Source: Psilocybe azurescens (Eukaryota > Basidiomycota > Agaricomycetes > Agaricales > Agrocybaceae). Taken from it: a DNA stretch of 64,000 bases. The notes under the pieces are model-generated. The model searched no databases. It saw only the letters and a list, made by a program, of their open reading frames with translations, and had not been told where the DNA came from. Numbering within the stretch: the stretch's first letter is position 1; every line of letters begins with the position of its first letter. Below, piece after piece: positions 1-11,177 of the stretch. The DNA lies in the NCBI GenBank assembly GCA_023853785.1, contig JAJIRX010000533.1, positions 372,001 through 436,000 of the forward strand, read 5' to 3'. The position numbers were made by a program, and so were the translations under genes.

Positions 1-1434
1 TATCATAGAAGATTGCCTTCTGTAGCTGTCTTTCCGTTTGCGCGTCCTTGTCAAGCCAGAGGTCCTTCAATACATATCGTGTCGTCCCAAAGTCTTCGGT
101 GTCTGCGTCATATTTGACCACTGTAAAAACGCGGGCCATTCGACCGGTGATATTGTTGGCCCGGATTTCCGAAATGGTATTGATGGATTTGTATGTGTCA
201 AGCACAGAGGAATCTTGAACGTTGGGGATGTCTTTGAAAAGATAGTGTCCTTTTCCCAAGTATTCGACGAGGGGATCGTAGCCCAGCTCTTCCGTCGTAG
301 CGTACAAAAATGAGGTAAACACCTTTAGCAGGAGTTTCGGTTTCTGCAGAACATAATCAGTCAGAACAACCAACAACCACAGAAGAAAATCTCACATGAA
401 CGAAACTGAACTGTTCAGAAATCGCAGAGTGAGATCTGGAATGGTACCACACAGTGGCCTTGTCCGATTCGATGGTAATCTTTGAATAGGGAGCCGTCAG
501 GATTCCGAGTAATGATAAGAGAGGAAGGACGTACACCGAATGTAAACATGCGGCGAACGTCATCGTTCATGATTTGAACATTAGCTGAGACGGCTTGTCG
601 GTTATTCTGAATGGATAATGAGTATGCGCATCAAGTCGATGACATATTAACACTCACCCCCCCTCTTTGCTCCAAGACGAGCTTCTGCTCGATGACGACT
701 GCAATATCGTGTGTAGCCGGTAGTGAATTTTTCGCCCCGCTCATGAAGCATGCATCGATCTTGTTGTTGGATCCTTTAATATCGGATTGAATCTTTTCGA
801 AGATACGTCTCGATAGTGATATTCATTGCGTTGGCGTTCGGGAATAAGGTCCTGTATCTGGGATATTTGGTCGGCAATCTTTGCTAGGGGAGCATAAACA
901 ACTTTTTCAGAGCCATTTGTCTGTGTTGGCGGTTGCGGGAAGTCTCTGAACATCAAACGATTATCGTGGTGGAGCATCAAGGAGGTTCCAGCGCGTAGTG
1001 CCGCATAGATTGGCTCTTGGTCAGACTCTTCATCTGATGATTCATCTCCGGGCGATGATTGATAGGATGCATCAGATAATTGCTGAATTACCCGTTCAAT
1101 AACGTCCTCAGAGGGTACAAAAGGCATGTATTCCTTCATGAACGAGTCGACGGGGAGCCTTACGAATTCTCTGTCCATTTCGACGGCAATGATAGGTCGC
1201 AGCACGGTGATATCGGCTTTTCCAGCATGGCTCCTATGACTGCGAGGAGTTTCTGGTAAGCTGGAGAAGGTGTCAGCCTCGTTTGCGAGCATAGGGAGAA
1301 AATCGGGTATAACGTACCCTCCACCTTGTTTGATATCGCTAATTGTTGGGTTCTCACTGCTAATGAAGCCAAGTTAGCTGACTTGTATATATAAAAATCA
1401 TAAAGGCTTACGTCGATGGGATATTTTCTGCCAT
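1..1434 (-). CDS. FunK1 fungal-type protein kinase, N-terminal part (3' end beyond window)
   Basis: Minus-strand gene read from ATG 1434 to the left edge. Exons inferred by splice sites and by comparison with the paralogue at 7104: 1412-1434, 1318-1359, 658-1260, 535-606, 396-479 and 1-343 onward. The 23-nt first exon, a 72-nt exon ending TFG and an 84-nt exon with the motif WYHSRSHSA match the two paralogues exactly in size and phase. The last visible exon carries ATTEELGYDP, EIRANNITGRMARV and YVLKDLWLDKDAQTERQLQ. The Lys of VLKD is probably the ATP-binding lysine and the following Glu the alphaC glutamate. The catalytic loop lies outside the window. Exon 3 has a one-base deletion near 792 (after VSSKR) relative to its paralogues; its length is 603 where phase demands 604. 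It is therefore either a pseudogene or a consensus error. FunK1 kinases are expanded in mushrooms and their substrates are unknown. Confidence 0.8.
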
Positions 1435-1640
1435 TGGGGAATGTAAAAGTGAAGAAACCAGAGGATATCAGGGCATCTTAAGTAGTATTCTGGAGAGCTT
1501 GGCAGTGCCATCCGCGATGCGTTCAATCGGATGCACGTGGTGGTGTCAGTAAATTCCCATAGTCTGACCATTGTTTTCAATCGGCGCAGCCATGCTGCCA
1601 TCACATCACTACTGCTAAATCCGGTGGAGCTTCCCGCCCT
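1412..1640 (-). promoter_or_regulatory. FunK1 5' flank module, minus-strand copy
   Basis: The roughly 200 bp upstream of ATG 1434 resemble the flanks of the FunK1 genes at 7104 and 27071. Shared landmarks, read on the minus strand, are AATGGTCAG, an ACCACCACGTGCATC block containing CACGTG, a GATTGAACGC block, and TACTTAAGATGC, a TATA-like site about 70 bp before the start. The duplications therefore carried the promoter with the gene. Whether the CACGTG is bound by a bHLH factor is inference. Confidence 0.55.
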
Positions 1641-2069
1641 ACTGCAAATCCTCAGGCCTGGCTTCATTGTCTTTAATATCCATTGTAGCGACTAAAGATA
1701 CCGGGGGCCATTGTCTCGTGTGTTCGCGACCTCGTCATTAATATCTCTGACTCATGGAACCCCTCAAATGCTCCATTATTGGGTCACAAATTCGTGAAGA
1801 GATGGCTTTAAAAGGTCGGGTAACTTCTTTTCAATGGAGCGGGAAAAAACCCTTGCGTTGTTGTGAAAGCGTTATGGTATTCTGGAAGATAGTGTTTCTC
1901 CATTCTTGCGACGATTTATGGTCTATGCGGCAAGTAATGGTCCAGAGAACAATCCACCATAGAGATTCCGAAGTCATGTTGAAAGTTGTGAACGACAGTT
2001 CTCTGTTCATTCTTCATTGTCTCTGTTCATTCGCCTTTCCTTCGCCTTGTCTTCGTTAATTGATCCGAG

Positions 2070-3045
2070 TTTGCCGTGTGCTCAGGGGGGAAGGGAATAT
2101 CTCTTCGCATATTCAAGCCCTGCCAGTTTGACCCTCCACGCCTCCTTATCTTTTTCGAAGTCCTTGCGGTAGACCAAAATAATACCGGAGCTAATGTCTC
2201 TGTGGACCCTGCCTGCGCAATATGTTAATTGAAGTGATATTGAGTAGTGTTTATCGTCAGTAGTGCTTCAGCTAACGACGAAGAAAACCTACAAGTCAAT
2301 GTTTGATGAGAGACGGATTGCTCGGAGAGGCAAATCACGACAACAGCGCCTGAAGGTGGAACGGATCCAACATATCTTCTGTACCTACTGAATCCAAAAT
2401 CCAGCATCCATGACTTCCCCCGAAGTATCGAGCTCACCCACAGCTCGACAGGTCTCATTGAAAATAATATGATACTGTTTCTTGTGAGCATGCCCACGAG
2501 GAAAGTCCCCCTGGTAGGGCGCATTAACATTCGTGTAAGCCGAATGCGTATCATTACCCCCTGACGAGAGGCAATTGATCTGTGACCAGGGTTGGTAGAG
2601 ACACTTTCGGTTATCTTTGGCCCTGAAAGTAGGCCGCTAATTGCGTCGGCGAGCGGCTTGTTTTCTTTCCTATGTAGTCAGCTTCGATCTTGAGAAAGAG
2701 GTCCTTATAGCCTTTGTTGTTGACAGTTTCTTAGTGCTCCTCCTTCAAGTCCTCAAGTTCTTCGAGATTGCTTGCCTCTGATTTTCCAGCCCAAAAGTCG
2801 TCAATGTCTCGGAAGATGGCTTGCTGCAATTCATGGGTCGCAGGATACTCATCCAGCCAAACATCTTTCAGAACAAATTGCGCTCCTGGTTTCTTTGCGA
2901 CGGGATCAAATTGAGAGACCAGCCATATGCGGATGTGATTAGTATTAGAGCGATACGCTGCAATAGTGCTTATGGTGCGATATTGCAATGGCTCTCATTT
3001 GTCTTGAAGAAACGTATATGTAAACTGGCCATCGTTGAAATCGTA
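2070..3045 (-). pseudogene. 5'-truncated FunK1 kinase remnant
   Basis: Successive minus-strand pieces align in order with the intact FunK1 paralogue. They are YRTISTIAAYRSN and QFVLKDVWLDEY near 2830-2990, YKDLFLKIEADYIGKK near 2690, KKQYHIIFNETCR near 2480, and a catalytic-loop-like piece VHRDISSGIILVYRK plus VKLAGLEYAKRY near 2090-2210. Stops and frameshifts separate the pieces. The catalytic loop has SSGI where paralogues have SSGN, losing the Mg-binding Asn. The N-terminal half of FunK1 is absent; instead the sequence runs directly into a J-domain protein fragment at about 3045-3055. Confidence 0.75.
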
Positions 3046-3054
3046 AACGCGAGC

Positions 3055-3302
3055 TTGAGCCCGGCCTCGTCGACGTCGGGAGGCACTCCGAGGATCTGAT
3101 GAAGTTCGGCGGCATCCCGCGCGCGGATTGCAGGAGTGTGTACATGAGGTACGAGAAGATGACTGCGACATACGCGGGCGCGTATTGCCTTCTGTGCTGC
3201 GGGCTCCCGGGTGACAGCGGGGAGTAGATAATGTGGATGGGAGAGCGGTGGTATATGAAGTTGAGGAGCGTTATAAGCCAAGGTCCCACGTATGCACTAG
3301 CA
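3055..3302 (-). pseudogene. Fragment of a membrane-anchored J-domain (DnaJ-like) protein
   Basis: The minus strand encodes a hydrophobic stretch, YVAVIFSYLMYTLLQSA, then MPPNF, then in a shifted frame HQILGVPPDVDEAGLKLAF. The latter is the first helix and start of helix 2 of a J domain in the pattern xxILGVxxDxxExxLKxAF. The order transmembrane segment, short linker, J domain is found in fungal DnaJ-type membrane proteins. One C is missing between TTC and CAT near 3110, which separates the two frames. The HPD motif that activates Hsp70 is not present, because the sequence switches to FunK1 right after helix 2 begins. The fragment cannot be a functional co-chaperone. Confidence 0.6.
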
Positions 3303-3772
3303 GGGGCGCTAATGACCGCCAACTGACAACAACAACCTCCCCCCTCCCCCCTCCCCAAGCTGGCGGGTGGAATACTTAGTGTTGGTTGATTGACTCCTAG
3401 TAGAGAGTGAAGCTGAATGGCGTGGTTCCACCTTCCACATTTGGACATACTTCGACGCGCCGAACTCGCACGCTCGTTCAATTTGAAAGCACTATAGCGA
3501 CGTCATACAAACTTCTCTCCTCTGAGCGTTTTGAATATTCAGACCATCCTGCAACCATTCTGTGTTTATGAGCTGGTCACTATCCAGACACCATCAAGAT
3601 TGTTAACTCCCACAATCGCTCGTGCCCGTACAACCTTTGAATTGGGCGTCGAGCCCCCCCTGTACGGCATGGGAATGGATAGATCACCGGTAGAAGGGCG
3701 GCTACCATTGACACGGCCCCCGTGCTTACTGGTTGTGGACCAATCTACCTTGCTTAGTACCACCACACAACC

Positions 3773-4976
3773 ATGTCCTCGACACTTTCACTCCCGGCTG
3801 ACAACCCTCTTGTCACCCTCACCCACCGTACGTCGGATTCCACGGGACTTTCGGTACCTAGTTTCTGATTTACAAGCCTGACGCGTTGTGTTCTCTCACA
3901 TAGCGAAGCCTTCCCTATGGATCTTGGAACTCCACCACGGAGCAGACAACCGCCTCACCCAGACCGTCATCAACAAGGGTATAATGCCCGCCCTCGATGC
4001 CGTTGAACGGGAGTGGCGAGAGCAGCGGAGAACGTCGGCGCATGAGAACAAACGCAAGGACAAGAGCAAGAACCCTGAGAACGTGGGCAGAGGCGCGCTC
4101 ATCATAGTTGGCAGGAGAGATCAGGATAAGTTCTTCAGCAACGGTATGTGAAGCATGTTGCTTTCTCTATTGCGCAATAACTCAGGGCGTTATAGGTCTG
4201 AACTACGATGATTCATTGAAAGATCCCAACTTCTTCCAGCTGACGTTCAATCCTATGTTAACGCGGTTACTAACGTTCCCAAGTGTGTGCTCACATCATA
4301 TATTTTGTAAGAGTTTGGCTAAATCCTTTCGGATACCGCTAGTCCCGACCATCGCAGCGATAAACGGGCACTGCTTCGCCGGCGGCTTTGTGCTCGCTCT
4401 TGCCTGCGACTACAGAGTCATGACCGACGGCTCCGCGCGCAATGCCTGGCTCTGCATGAACGAGGTCCGCACTCCCTCCTCCCCAGCTCTATCCTATAAT
4501 TATTTACTCAACAAAACTCAACTGGCATCATGAATAATCCTAACAGGTCCACTTCGGCGCGCCCTACCCACTCTCCATCGGCGCCCTCCTCACCTCCAAA
4601 TTCCCCTCCCACACGCTCCTCCGCAAGATCGCACTCGAAGGGCACCGCTTCACACCCCCTGAAGCGCTCGACGCCGGCATCGTCGACTACGTCGTCCGGG
4701 GGAAGACGGCGGATGTAGTAGGGAAGGCGGAGGAAGTGGCGGAGAGGGTTGGGGGAATGCGCAGGCGGGTGTGTGGGGGCTGATTAAGGTGCGTGAGCTT
4801 GATTTTGGTGTTTAGGTGACGGCGCTGTTGCAAGGTGGGGATGGTTGGTGTAGTGACTGACGATGATGATACTTTTATAGTTGAATTTATTCCGAAAAGC
4901 GCTGGAGGACATTCAGAAGGATATCAGGGTGATATACCCACAGATGGACGACGCAGCAGCGCGATCAAGGCTTTAA
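3773..4976 (+). CDS. Enoyl-CoA hydratase/isomerase family protein, probable peroxisomal Delta3-Delta2-enoyl-CoA isomerase
   Basis: Six exons by splice motifs: 3773-3827, 3904-4143, 4196-4282, 4343-4464, 4547-4788 and 4881-4976, giving about 280 residues, normal for the family. Crotonase-fold landmarks are RGALIIVGRRDQDKFFSNG (start of the oxyanion region), IPTIAAINGHCFAGGFVLA (second oxyanion-hole peptide AGG), DYRVMT and MNEVHFGAPYP. The Glu of NEV is the likely general acid/base of isomerases. The C-terminus is SRL, an acceptable PTS1 signal, so peroxisomal beta-oxidation of unsaturated acyl-CoA is the expected role. The G run at 4751-4755 is one base short: the frame before it (AEEVAERVG) and after it (AQAGVWGLIK) only join if one base is added. 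Read as given, the protein would stop at 4783 and lose the targeting tripeptide. Splice phases close perfectly with the extra base. Confidence 0.82.
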
Positions 4977-5279
4977 AACCTGGGTGTTCTTATATACTAG
5001 CAAGTACGTCGAATTCATTAACTCAGGCATACTTATACAGTACATAGACACTGATTTGATTGATATTTACAAAATAGAGAGCACACGTCAGTCAGGACAC
5101 AATACAAATCTTACCTTATCCTGGCCCGTTCATTTCATTCCCTCCGGAAGGCCATGGCAGAAGCGCAGCGATCCTCGTTTCCTTCTCGTCCTCGTCGTTT
5201 GATAGAATGCCAGTCGTCGTCGTCCCGAACCCGATTGAGCCCTGCATTGAAGACGTTCAGGAAAGACAGATGGTTCAAA

Positions 5280-5995
5280 GCTTAAGAGCCCAAGTCGAAT
5301 AGCAAATTGTTTTTGCCATGTTGTACATATTCGATGTACATTCCAGCCCTCAAATTTTCCATATTCCTGGAAAACCCTTTCGCATTAGCACGTTCTTCCA
5401 GAATCTTGGTCAGACGCCTACGAATTTTGCGACAGAAGCGCTTTCGCTCACGTCGAAAGTGGTCGTGAGTGGTGGTATTTTGAAACATGTTCGTGGCCCA
5501 TGTCTGAGACGGCGCGTGCGCAATGCGAGAGGTGAGCGTCCATAAGAGGATCTCCACCAGGGGGACTCTAGATCATGCCGAGGAATGCGGATAACAAGCG
5601 AATGCGTCTCCTATTCGTCGTCGTCAGAATCGGAGTCTCCTGTGAAATAGACCTTGGACGTGGTTTGCAACGTGGATTGAAGCTCGTGGTCGTAGAAACT
5701 TTCTTGACTGAGAATTTCGGTAGGCATGAAATAAAGAGTACCCTTTATCAATCAAATCAACGGTGGATCAGCTTAAATTTTTCAGAAAGTTGGGAATGAA
5801 GCGCACACTGTTTTCGCTTGTTCGCAGTTTTAAGACCGGGAGGCGGAGAAAATTTCTTTGCGTATTCAAGGTCCGATAGTTTAACCATCCAATGTTTACC
5901 GTTACCACTACCAGCGTCCGTCAAATCTTCTTCTCGATAGGCTAAAATGGTTCGCGAGTTGACGTCCCTATGAACCCATCCAACACAGAACTATC
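5280..5995 (-). pseudogene. FunK1 kinase C-terminal remnant
   Basis: Minus-strand fragments start with WVHRDVNSRTILAYREEDL near 5950-5990 and VKLSDLEYAKKFSPPP near 5860. They continue with GTLYFMPTEILSQESFY and a DSDSDDDE acidic stretch near 5630-5745, then RHDLESPWW near 5560-5600, and end with MFQNTTTHDHFRRERKR and MYIEYVQHGKNNL at 5282-5500. The order matches residues 575 to about 780 of the kinase at 7104. Stop codons and frame changes interrupt it, and no N-terminal half is present. It is a dead 3' fragment. Confidence 0.72.
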
Positions 5996-6784
5996 AATAT
6001 TTGCCATCTGGTGTCAACCTTCGCCATAGAAAAGGGGATATGCACATGTAGACTTAAAGAGCTTAGTATTTCGAATCGATATATTTTGATTTAAGCTCGA
6101 ATATCGGATTCTAGACGGTATTGATTAATCGTGAAGCACAGAGTCTTGGGCTGCCTTGACATATGAGGTTTGCGGCTTTGTGTTAAGAGCGATAATTAGG
6201 ACGTTGAGAACCTAGCGGCGTAACATGTATAGCACCACTTACAGTAACCGTCCGCCATACGAAGTGAAATAGCGTCACAGTAGACCATAAACGTGCTCGA
6301 AACTCATTGTTATCCAGGAAGAACCACCGCCTTTGTTCGATATTAAAGGGTGCTTCTTTTCTACAATAATGCGGCCCTGTCCGTTTTGGGTCCCGTGCAT
6401 GAACTTATAACGTCTCTGAACAAGGAGCTACATCTGGCATGCACTGTCTAGGTGGTCAATTGAATTGTGACAAAATTATTGTATAAAAATTTCGCACAAT
6501 GAGTAAGTAGCATTATTAGAGCCTGTCAATGTTCCGATGCATTTCCGACAGAATCATTATCCATGGATTTGATGCAGAGCTGTTGTTCACAGGGGCCGGA
6601 GTCGAACCTGCTAGTATCTACGAGATATTAGCCCTTCAGTACCTCTGGCTACTAAGTCCAAGAAACTCGGAGATATAATTTATAGAATTAAATATCCTGG
6701 GACCCGGTAAAGCGACTTTATTTCTTAAGATGACAACTATCTAATTTGGCCCGTTGTCGATGATGAGAACCGTATTGTTTTGTG
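5996..6784. other. Intergenic; possible tRNA-like relic only
   Basis: No convincing coding exon. The minus strand at about 6590-6657 contains a perfect internal Pol III B-box (GGTTCGACTCC) and a D-arm-like stem AGCC/GGCT around a possible anticodon loop CTCGTAG, but no pairing acceptor stem. It is treated as a relic rather than a gene. Confidence 0.4.
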
Positions 6785-7103
6785 GGGGAGAAGGAGGCGA
6801 ATCAAAGGATAGATAGGACCATTCTAGAACTGAGAGAAATTTTATGGAAGGTACAGGCATGCGGGGTACTGCGCCATCTGCTTCCAGCTTCTCTATCATA
6901 TACGGGAGACAGTGAACATGAAGGTGATGGCCTCAGTCATCACACCCAATTTGGTCATGGAAACAATGGTCAGTCTGTGGGAATTTTATGGCACCCCCAC
7001 GTGCATCCGATTGAACGCGTCGCGGATGGCACTGCCAAGCTCTTCAGAATGCTACTTAAGATGCTCTGACATCTCTCAGATTCATCCACTTATACACTCC
7101 TCA
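6785..7103 (+). promoter_or_regulatory. FunK1 5' flank module, plus-strand copy upstream of the 7104 gene
   Basis: About 320 bp alignable by eye with 26725-27070, and its proximal half with 1434-1640 on the minus strand. Shared blocks include ATATACGGGAGACA, GTGAACATGAAGGT, AACAATGGTCAG, CCCCCACGTGCATC (E-box-like CACGTG) and CTACTTAAGATGC, a TATA-like element about 50 bp before the ATG. Short open frames here are not conserved as protein and are read as non-coding. Confidence 0.55.
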
Positions 7104-10102
7104 ATGGCAGACCACATCCCACCTAGGTATTATTGCCTTCACTTTTGTACACCTCAACTAATCCGTCTTCCATCAGCTCTTTGAACCCAACAATCAACTC
7201 CATTAGAACCACAGGTAGGTATGTTCATGTTGTGTTCATGTTATTCTCTTAGGCGACACCGACATCTTTCCCAGCATACCTGCAACTCCTCGCAGTCACA
7301 AGAGTCGGGGAGGTACCGTAAACATCGTCGATCTACGCCCTGCCATTGCAATCGAGATGGATAACGAACTGGTGCAGTGCAGCATTGATGCCTTCATGGA
7401 GGCATATTTTTCTTTCTTACCATCTAATGAAGTGGTTGAGCGAATTGTGTGGGAGCTCTCTGACTCATCTTACCAAGAGACAACCGGAGATGACTTGTCC
7501 GATGGAGAGTCCTCTGAAAAGGCATCGGAAGAAAAGACTTCAGCTAAGGATACAACAGAGAAGGTAGCTTCCCCGAAATCTTCGTTCGTAGACAAGGACG
7601 GGGAAATACCAACTGGAACTTCTTTGATGCTCTGTCATGGTAATCGAATGCTTATTCGAGAATTTCCTCGCGCACCAGTCGCAGGTGACGGCTCCGAAAG
7701 GGTCGTATATGCCCCTCTAGGCCAGATTGCCGATGCTATCGGCCAAATTCCGAAAGACATCGTCGGACGCACTCGTAATGAGTTTAGCTATCGAGATGTC
7801 TCCTCCAAGCGAATTGACTCGAAGATCAAAGGATCCAACAAGATTGACGCATGCTTCATGAGGGGGAGCAGCAGCGGAGAGCTACAGACATCCAATATCG
7901 CGGTCGTTGTTGAGCAGAAACTATCGGTAGATGACCGAGTTAAGGTGAGCGCGAATAATACTTGAGCACGATGATGATACTTACAGTCCATTCAGAACAG
8001 CCTGCAAGCAGTCTCAGCCAACGTTCAGATCATGAACGACGATGTCCGTCGTGTGCGAACATTTGGTGTACGGGTTCTATAACTGTCAAAATTTAGCAAT
8101 GTTCTAACAGTAATATATCTAAAGATCACGATTGAATCCGACCAAGTGACCCTTTGGCATCATTCCCGATCTCACTCCGCAATGTCTGAGCCGTTTAGTT
8201 TTGTCGATGTCAGTACATTTCTTCTCGGTCCTTCGTTTCTGTCACTGAATTATCATACAGCACCCGAAACTGTTGATCAAGATTTTCGCGTCATTTCTGT
8301 TCGCCACCGAAGAAGAGCTAGGATATGACCCACGCATTGAAGTCGACAGCCGTAAACGCTTCATATTTAAGATTCCAGTTGAAGATAAATCCAAGGAGGA
8401 GTACAATCTGTACCGCACCGAAGAGTCTATCTCGGAATATCGCTCGAACAATATCACTGGACGCATGGCTAGGGTCTATAGAGTTGTTAAATATAACTCG
8501 GCAACCAAGAGATGGGGGACGAAGAAATTCGTCTTGAAGGATGTTTGGCTGGACAAATCCGCCCAAACTGAGCGTCAGCTTCAGACAGCAATCCTCGGGG
8601 ATATCAAAACATTCTGGGATCGAGAGGACTCACTTATCGACCCCGATCTTCTACCATTTAAGAAGGCGAACCCCGGAATCGTTGGGAATGGGTCTTACAA
8701 GAACTTGTTCCTTCACATAGAAGACGATTATGTTGGACAGACATCTAAGCCACTTCCCAGTGGATATCGTCCAGTTAGAGGCACTCTGCTCAAGGCTGAG
8801 GTGAAGGATAAGTCTCCACCCCCAACTACATCTCCAGAGCAGTCCAACACTTCGAGCCGCAAGCCTGCCGATTTCGAGAGAAGCGCGACCACCCATACAG
8901 TTCCCCCGGCATCTCATCACCTCCATCAAGAATTCGAACGTACTTATGTTCCGAAGAGACAGTATCGCGTTGTCTTCCAAGAGGTTTGCCGTACTCTCGG
9001 TCAACTCGAAACTCTCGGGGAAGTGATGAACGTTTTAGGCCAGACTCTGATCGGTAAGCTCACTGATTTAGCCACGTCATTATATTTATTCATATTTTTG
9101 AATATCTAGCTCTTCAGATGCTACTCTGTGCCGGCTGGGTCCACCGAGATATCAGCAGTGGGAATATTCTCGCTTTTCGCAAGAATCTCGATGTCGAGGG
9201 CCCGTGGCAGGTCAAACTGGCAGACCTTGAATACGCGCAGAAATTTCCTCCCCCTCCAAATTATGAGCCTGCTTTAGACCCTAAAACAGTATGTCAAAAT
9301 TTTCGAGACCGATAATCCTAACTAACTGTCGAACAGGGGGACTCCGTACTTCATGCCCTACGAGATCATGACTGGCAAAACTCTTTATGCACCGGGCTAC
9401 GGAAAGGCATTGAATCGATCGTCGACGCAGACGCAGACTCAGCAACACCCCACCCTGGCCTTACAAAAGGTCTTAGCAGCCAGACTGGCACGCGAGGAAG
9501 GAAAGCCCTTAACAACAGTGACCCACAACTTTCAACATGATTTGGAATCGGTGTGGTGGCTTATTCTATGGAACATCACTGGTCGCATCAAACATGAAAG
9601 TTCTCAAACGTTTGCCAAAACAGTGTTCCAACACACGACGACAATTCCTCCTATGAGAGAGCACTACTTTATCCGCCCAATCGACTCTAAACTTCTAACG
9701 GTCTTGAATCCACTGATTAGAGGGTTTGTCGATCCAATGGAAGCTTTGAGGCTGGAAATGTATGACCAATATATCATACGTGGCGAGAATGGCACTGTCT
9801 CTAATGCTGGCGCTTATGCTGGCATCCACCAATTTTTTATGTCCATGTTTGAAGCCTTTGACGCCACGCGTTCGAAGTGGTCTGGGATCGTTTTGCAGGA
9901 CTACAGTGCGGGGCGCAAGAGAGGTCGCCCAGACGCTGATGCTGGTCCAACTGCGCAGGCAGGCGACGACACGGGCCGGAAGTCAAAGCAATCGAAGAGA
10001 AGTCACTCACAAATGGTCAACAAGGACGGGAACGAAACGGGTTCAAATTCGAAGCAAACGAAGAGGACTCGCTCGCAGGCGAGCAAGAGACGTGATGCGT
10101 AG
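7104..10102 (+). CDS. FunK1 fungal-type protein kinase, near-complete
   Basis: Eight exons: 7104-7126, 7177-7214, 7253-7944, 7996-8067, 8125-8208, 8261-9053, 9110-9288 and 9338-10102, about 881 residues. The N-terminal FunK1 region runs from EMDNELVQCSIDAFMEAY to DIVGRTRNEFSYRDVSSKR and WHHSRSHSAMSEPFSF. The kinase core has FVLKDVWLDKSAQTERQLQ (beta3 Lys and alphaC Glu), GWVHRDISSGNIL (catalytic loop near residue 580), VKLADLEYAQKF (DLE in place of DFG, as in all copies here) and GTPYFMPYEIM. The tail is rich in K/R/S, with GRKRGRPDAD resembling an AT-hook or nuclear signal. At the last intron the acceptor AG is followed by four Gs where the paralogue has three, so exon 8 is out of phase by +1 unless 9337 is an extra base. 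Otherwise no lesion was found. Catalytic role and nuclear location are inference. Confidence 0.85.
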
Positions 10103-10480
10103 CGCTTGACCTTTGCGCCTCCTTATGAATACTATTGTTTCTTTTGGCATGCTTGTGTAACATTTATTTATTGCCAATGATTATTTGAATTGAACTCAAC
10201 GATGGTACTATAGCATGCTTTGGGGCCTGCGAGAATACCGAGACCTCTTTAGTGAAAGAACTAGTCGTTGGTGACATTGAATTAAACTTGATCAGAGAAG
10301 TGCACCTGAACCTCCCAAATCCAACCGCGAATCCATACTCGAAGATGACAAGTTTAACAAAGCTTTCTAATGAACTAATGAACTTTTCGACGACTACGAC
10401 TACGACTACTTCTTTCGCTCATCTATTCTTTTTTATTTTCTTCTGTAATGAAGTTTCTTCACGCATTAATATTATAACAT
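10103..10480. other. Convergent intergenic region between FunK1 gene and remnant
   Basis: AT-rich 3' flank of the kinase with a short GACTAC-type simple repeat near 10390-10410. No coding or RNA feature was seen. Confidence 0.5.
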
Positions 10481-10499
10481 AGTTCTTCCGTTTCTTTCT

Positions 10500-11177
10500 T
10501 TCCAGTGCCATATTTTGTTAGTATTATTATTGTCCTACTATGTTCATGCACCATGTACAGGCGCATCAGGCGCCACAGCTTTCTATCAGTCGTATTCGTA
10601 AAGTACATTATCTGACTTACCCACGTCCGGGCATTAGATAAAAAGTTCGCCACTATCTTAACACTCAAAACATAGGAGATAACCTTCGTTATCGAATTTC
10701 GAATACTCTGGGACCAGGACCCGGATAGCTCTACCAAGAGCTTGTCAGACTTCTTGGCCTCCATGAAGCTTGTATTCCACCGGAAGCGCGATGGAACTCG
10801 TCTTCAGTAAGCCAAGTAGGCCACCATCACTGAAGTCAGATGTAAAACAAGCTTCGAGCTTGTGATTCGGCCCATGGCTATCCGAGTCTATATAACTTGA
10901 GGGCGTACATCGATACCAAAACTTATTTCGCTCCCTTCCGGGGAGATTGTGATCACCGATAGCTGAAGAAATAATCTCCAAGGCTTCGTAAGTCTATATC
11001 TAATCTAACCCACCATCTTATCAAGGAGGATCTTCATACGCTGTGAAACGGATGGGTTCGTCGGTCACCAGACCTTTAGCTTAAGCGATGCATATATATA
11101 TCATTGTCCCCAAGGGCAAACAGAAGGTATGTTTGCATGAAAATATCAATACTGCAGAGCACAAAATCATCATCCAT
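10500..11177 (-). pseudogene. FunK1 N-terminal remnant
   Basis: On the minus strand, position 11177 begins MDDDFVLCSIDIFMQTYLLF, which corresponds to MDNELVQCSIDAFMEAYFSF of the 7104 kinase. After a decayed interval comes EIISSAIGDHNLPGRERNKF, then KLEACF and SIALPVEYKL (10745-10981). These match the paralogue's NEFSYRD, KIDACF and NIAVVVEQKL segments. Downstream to about 10500 the frame is open but no longer clearly FunK1. No kinase core follows, so this is a truncated copy. Confidence 0.6.

Noticed and set aside
1754..2059. 101-codon plus-strand ORF near FunK1
   Set aside because: No homologue-like motif; lies between FunK1 pieces and has no promoter or splice support.
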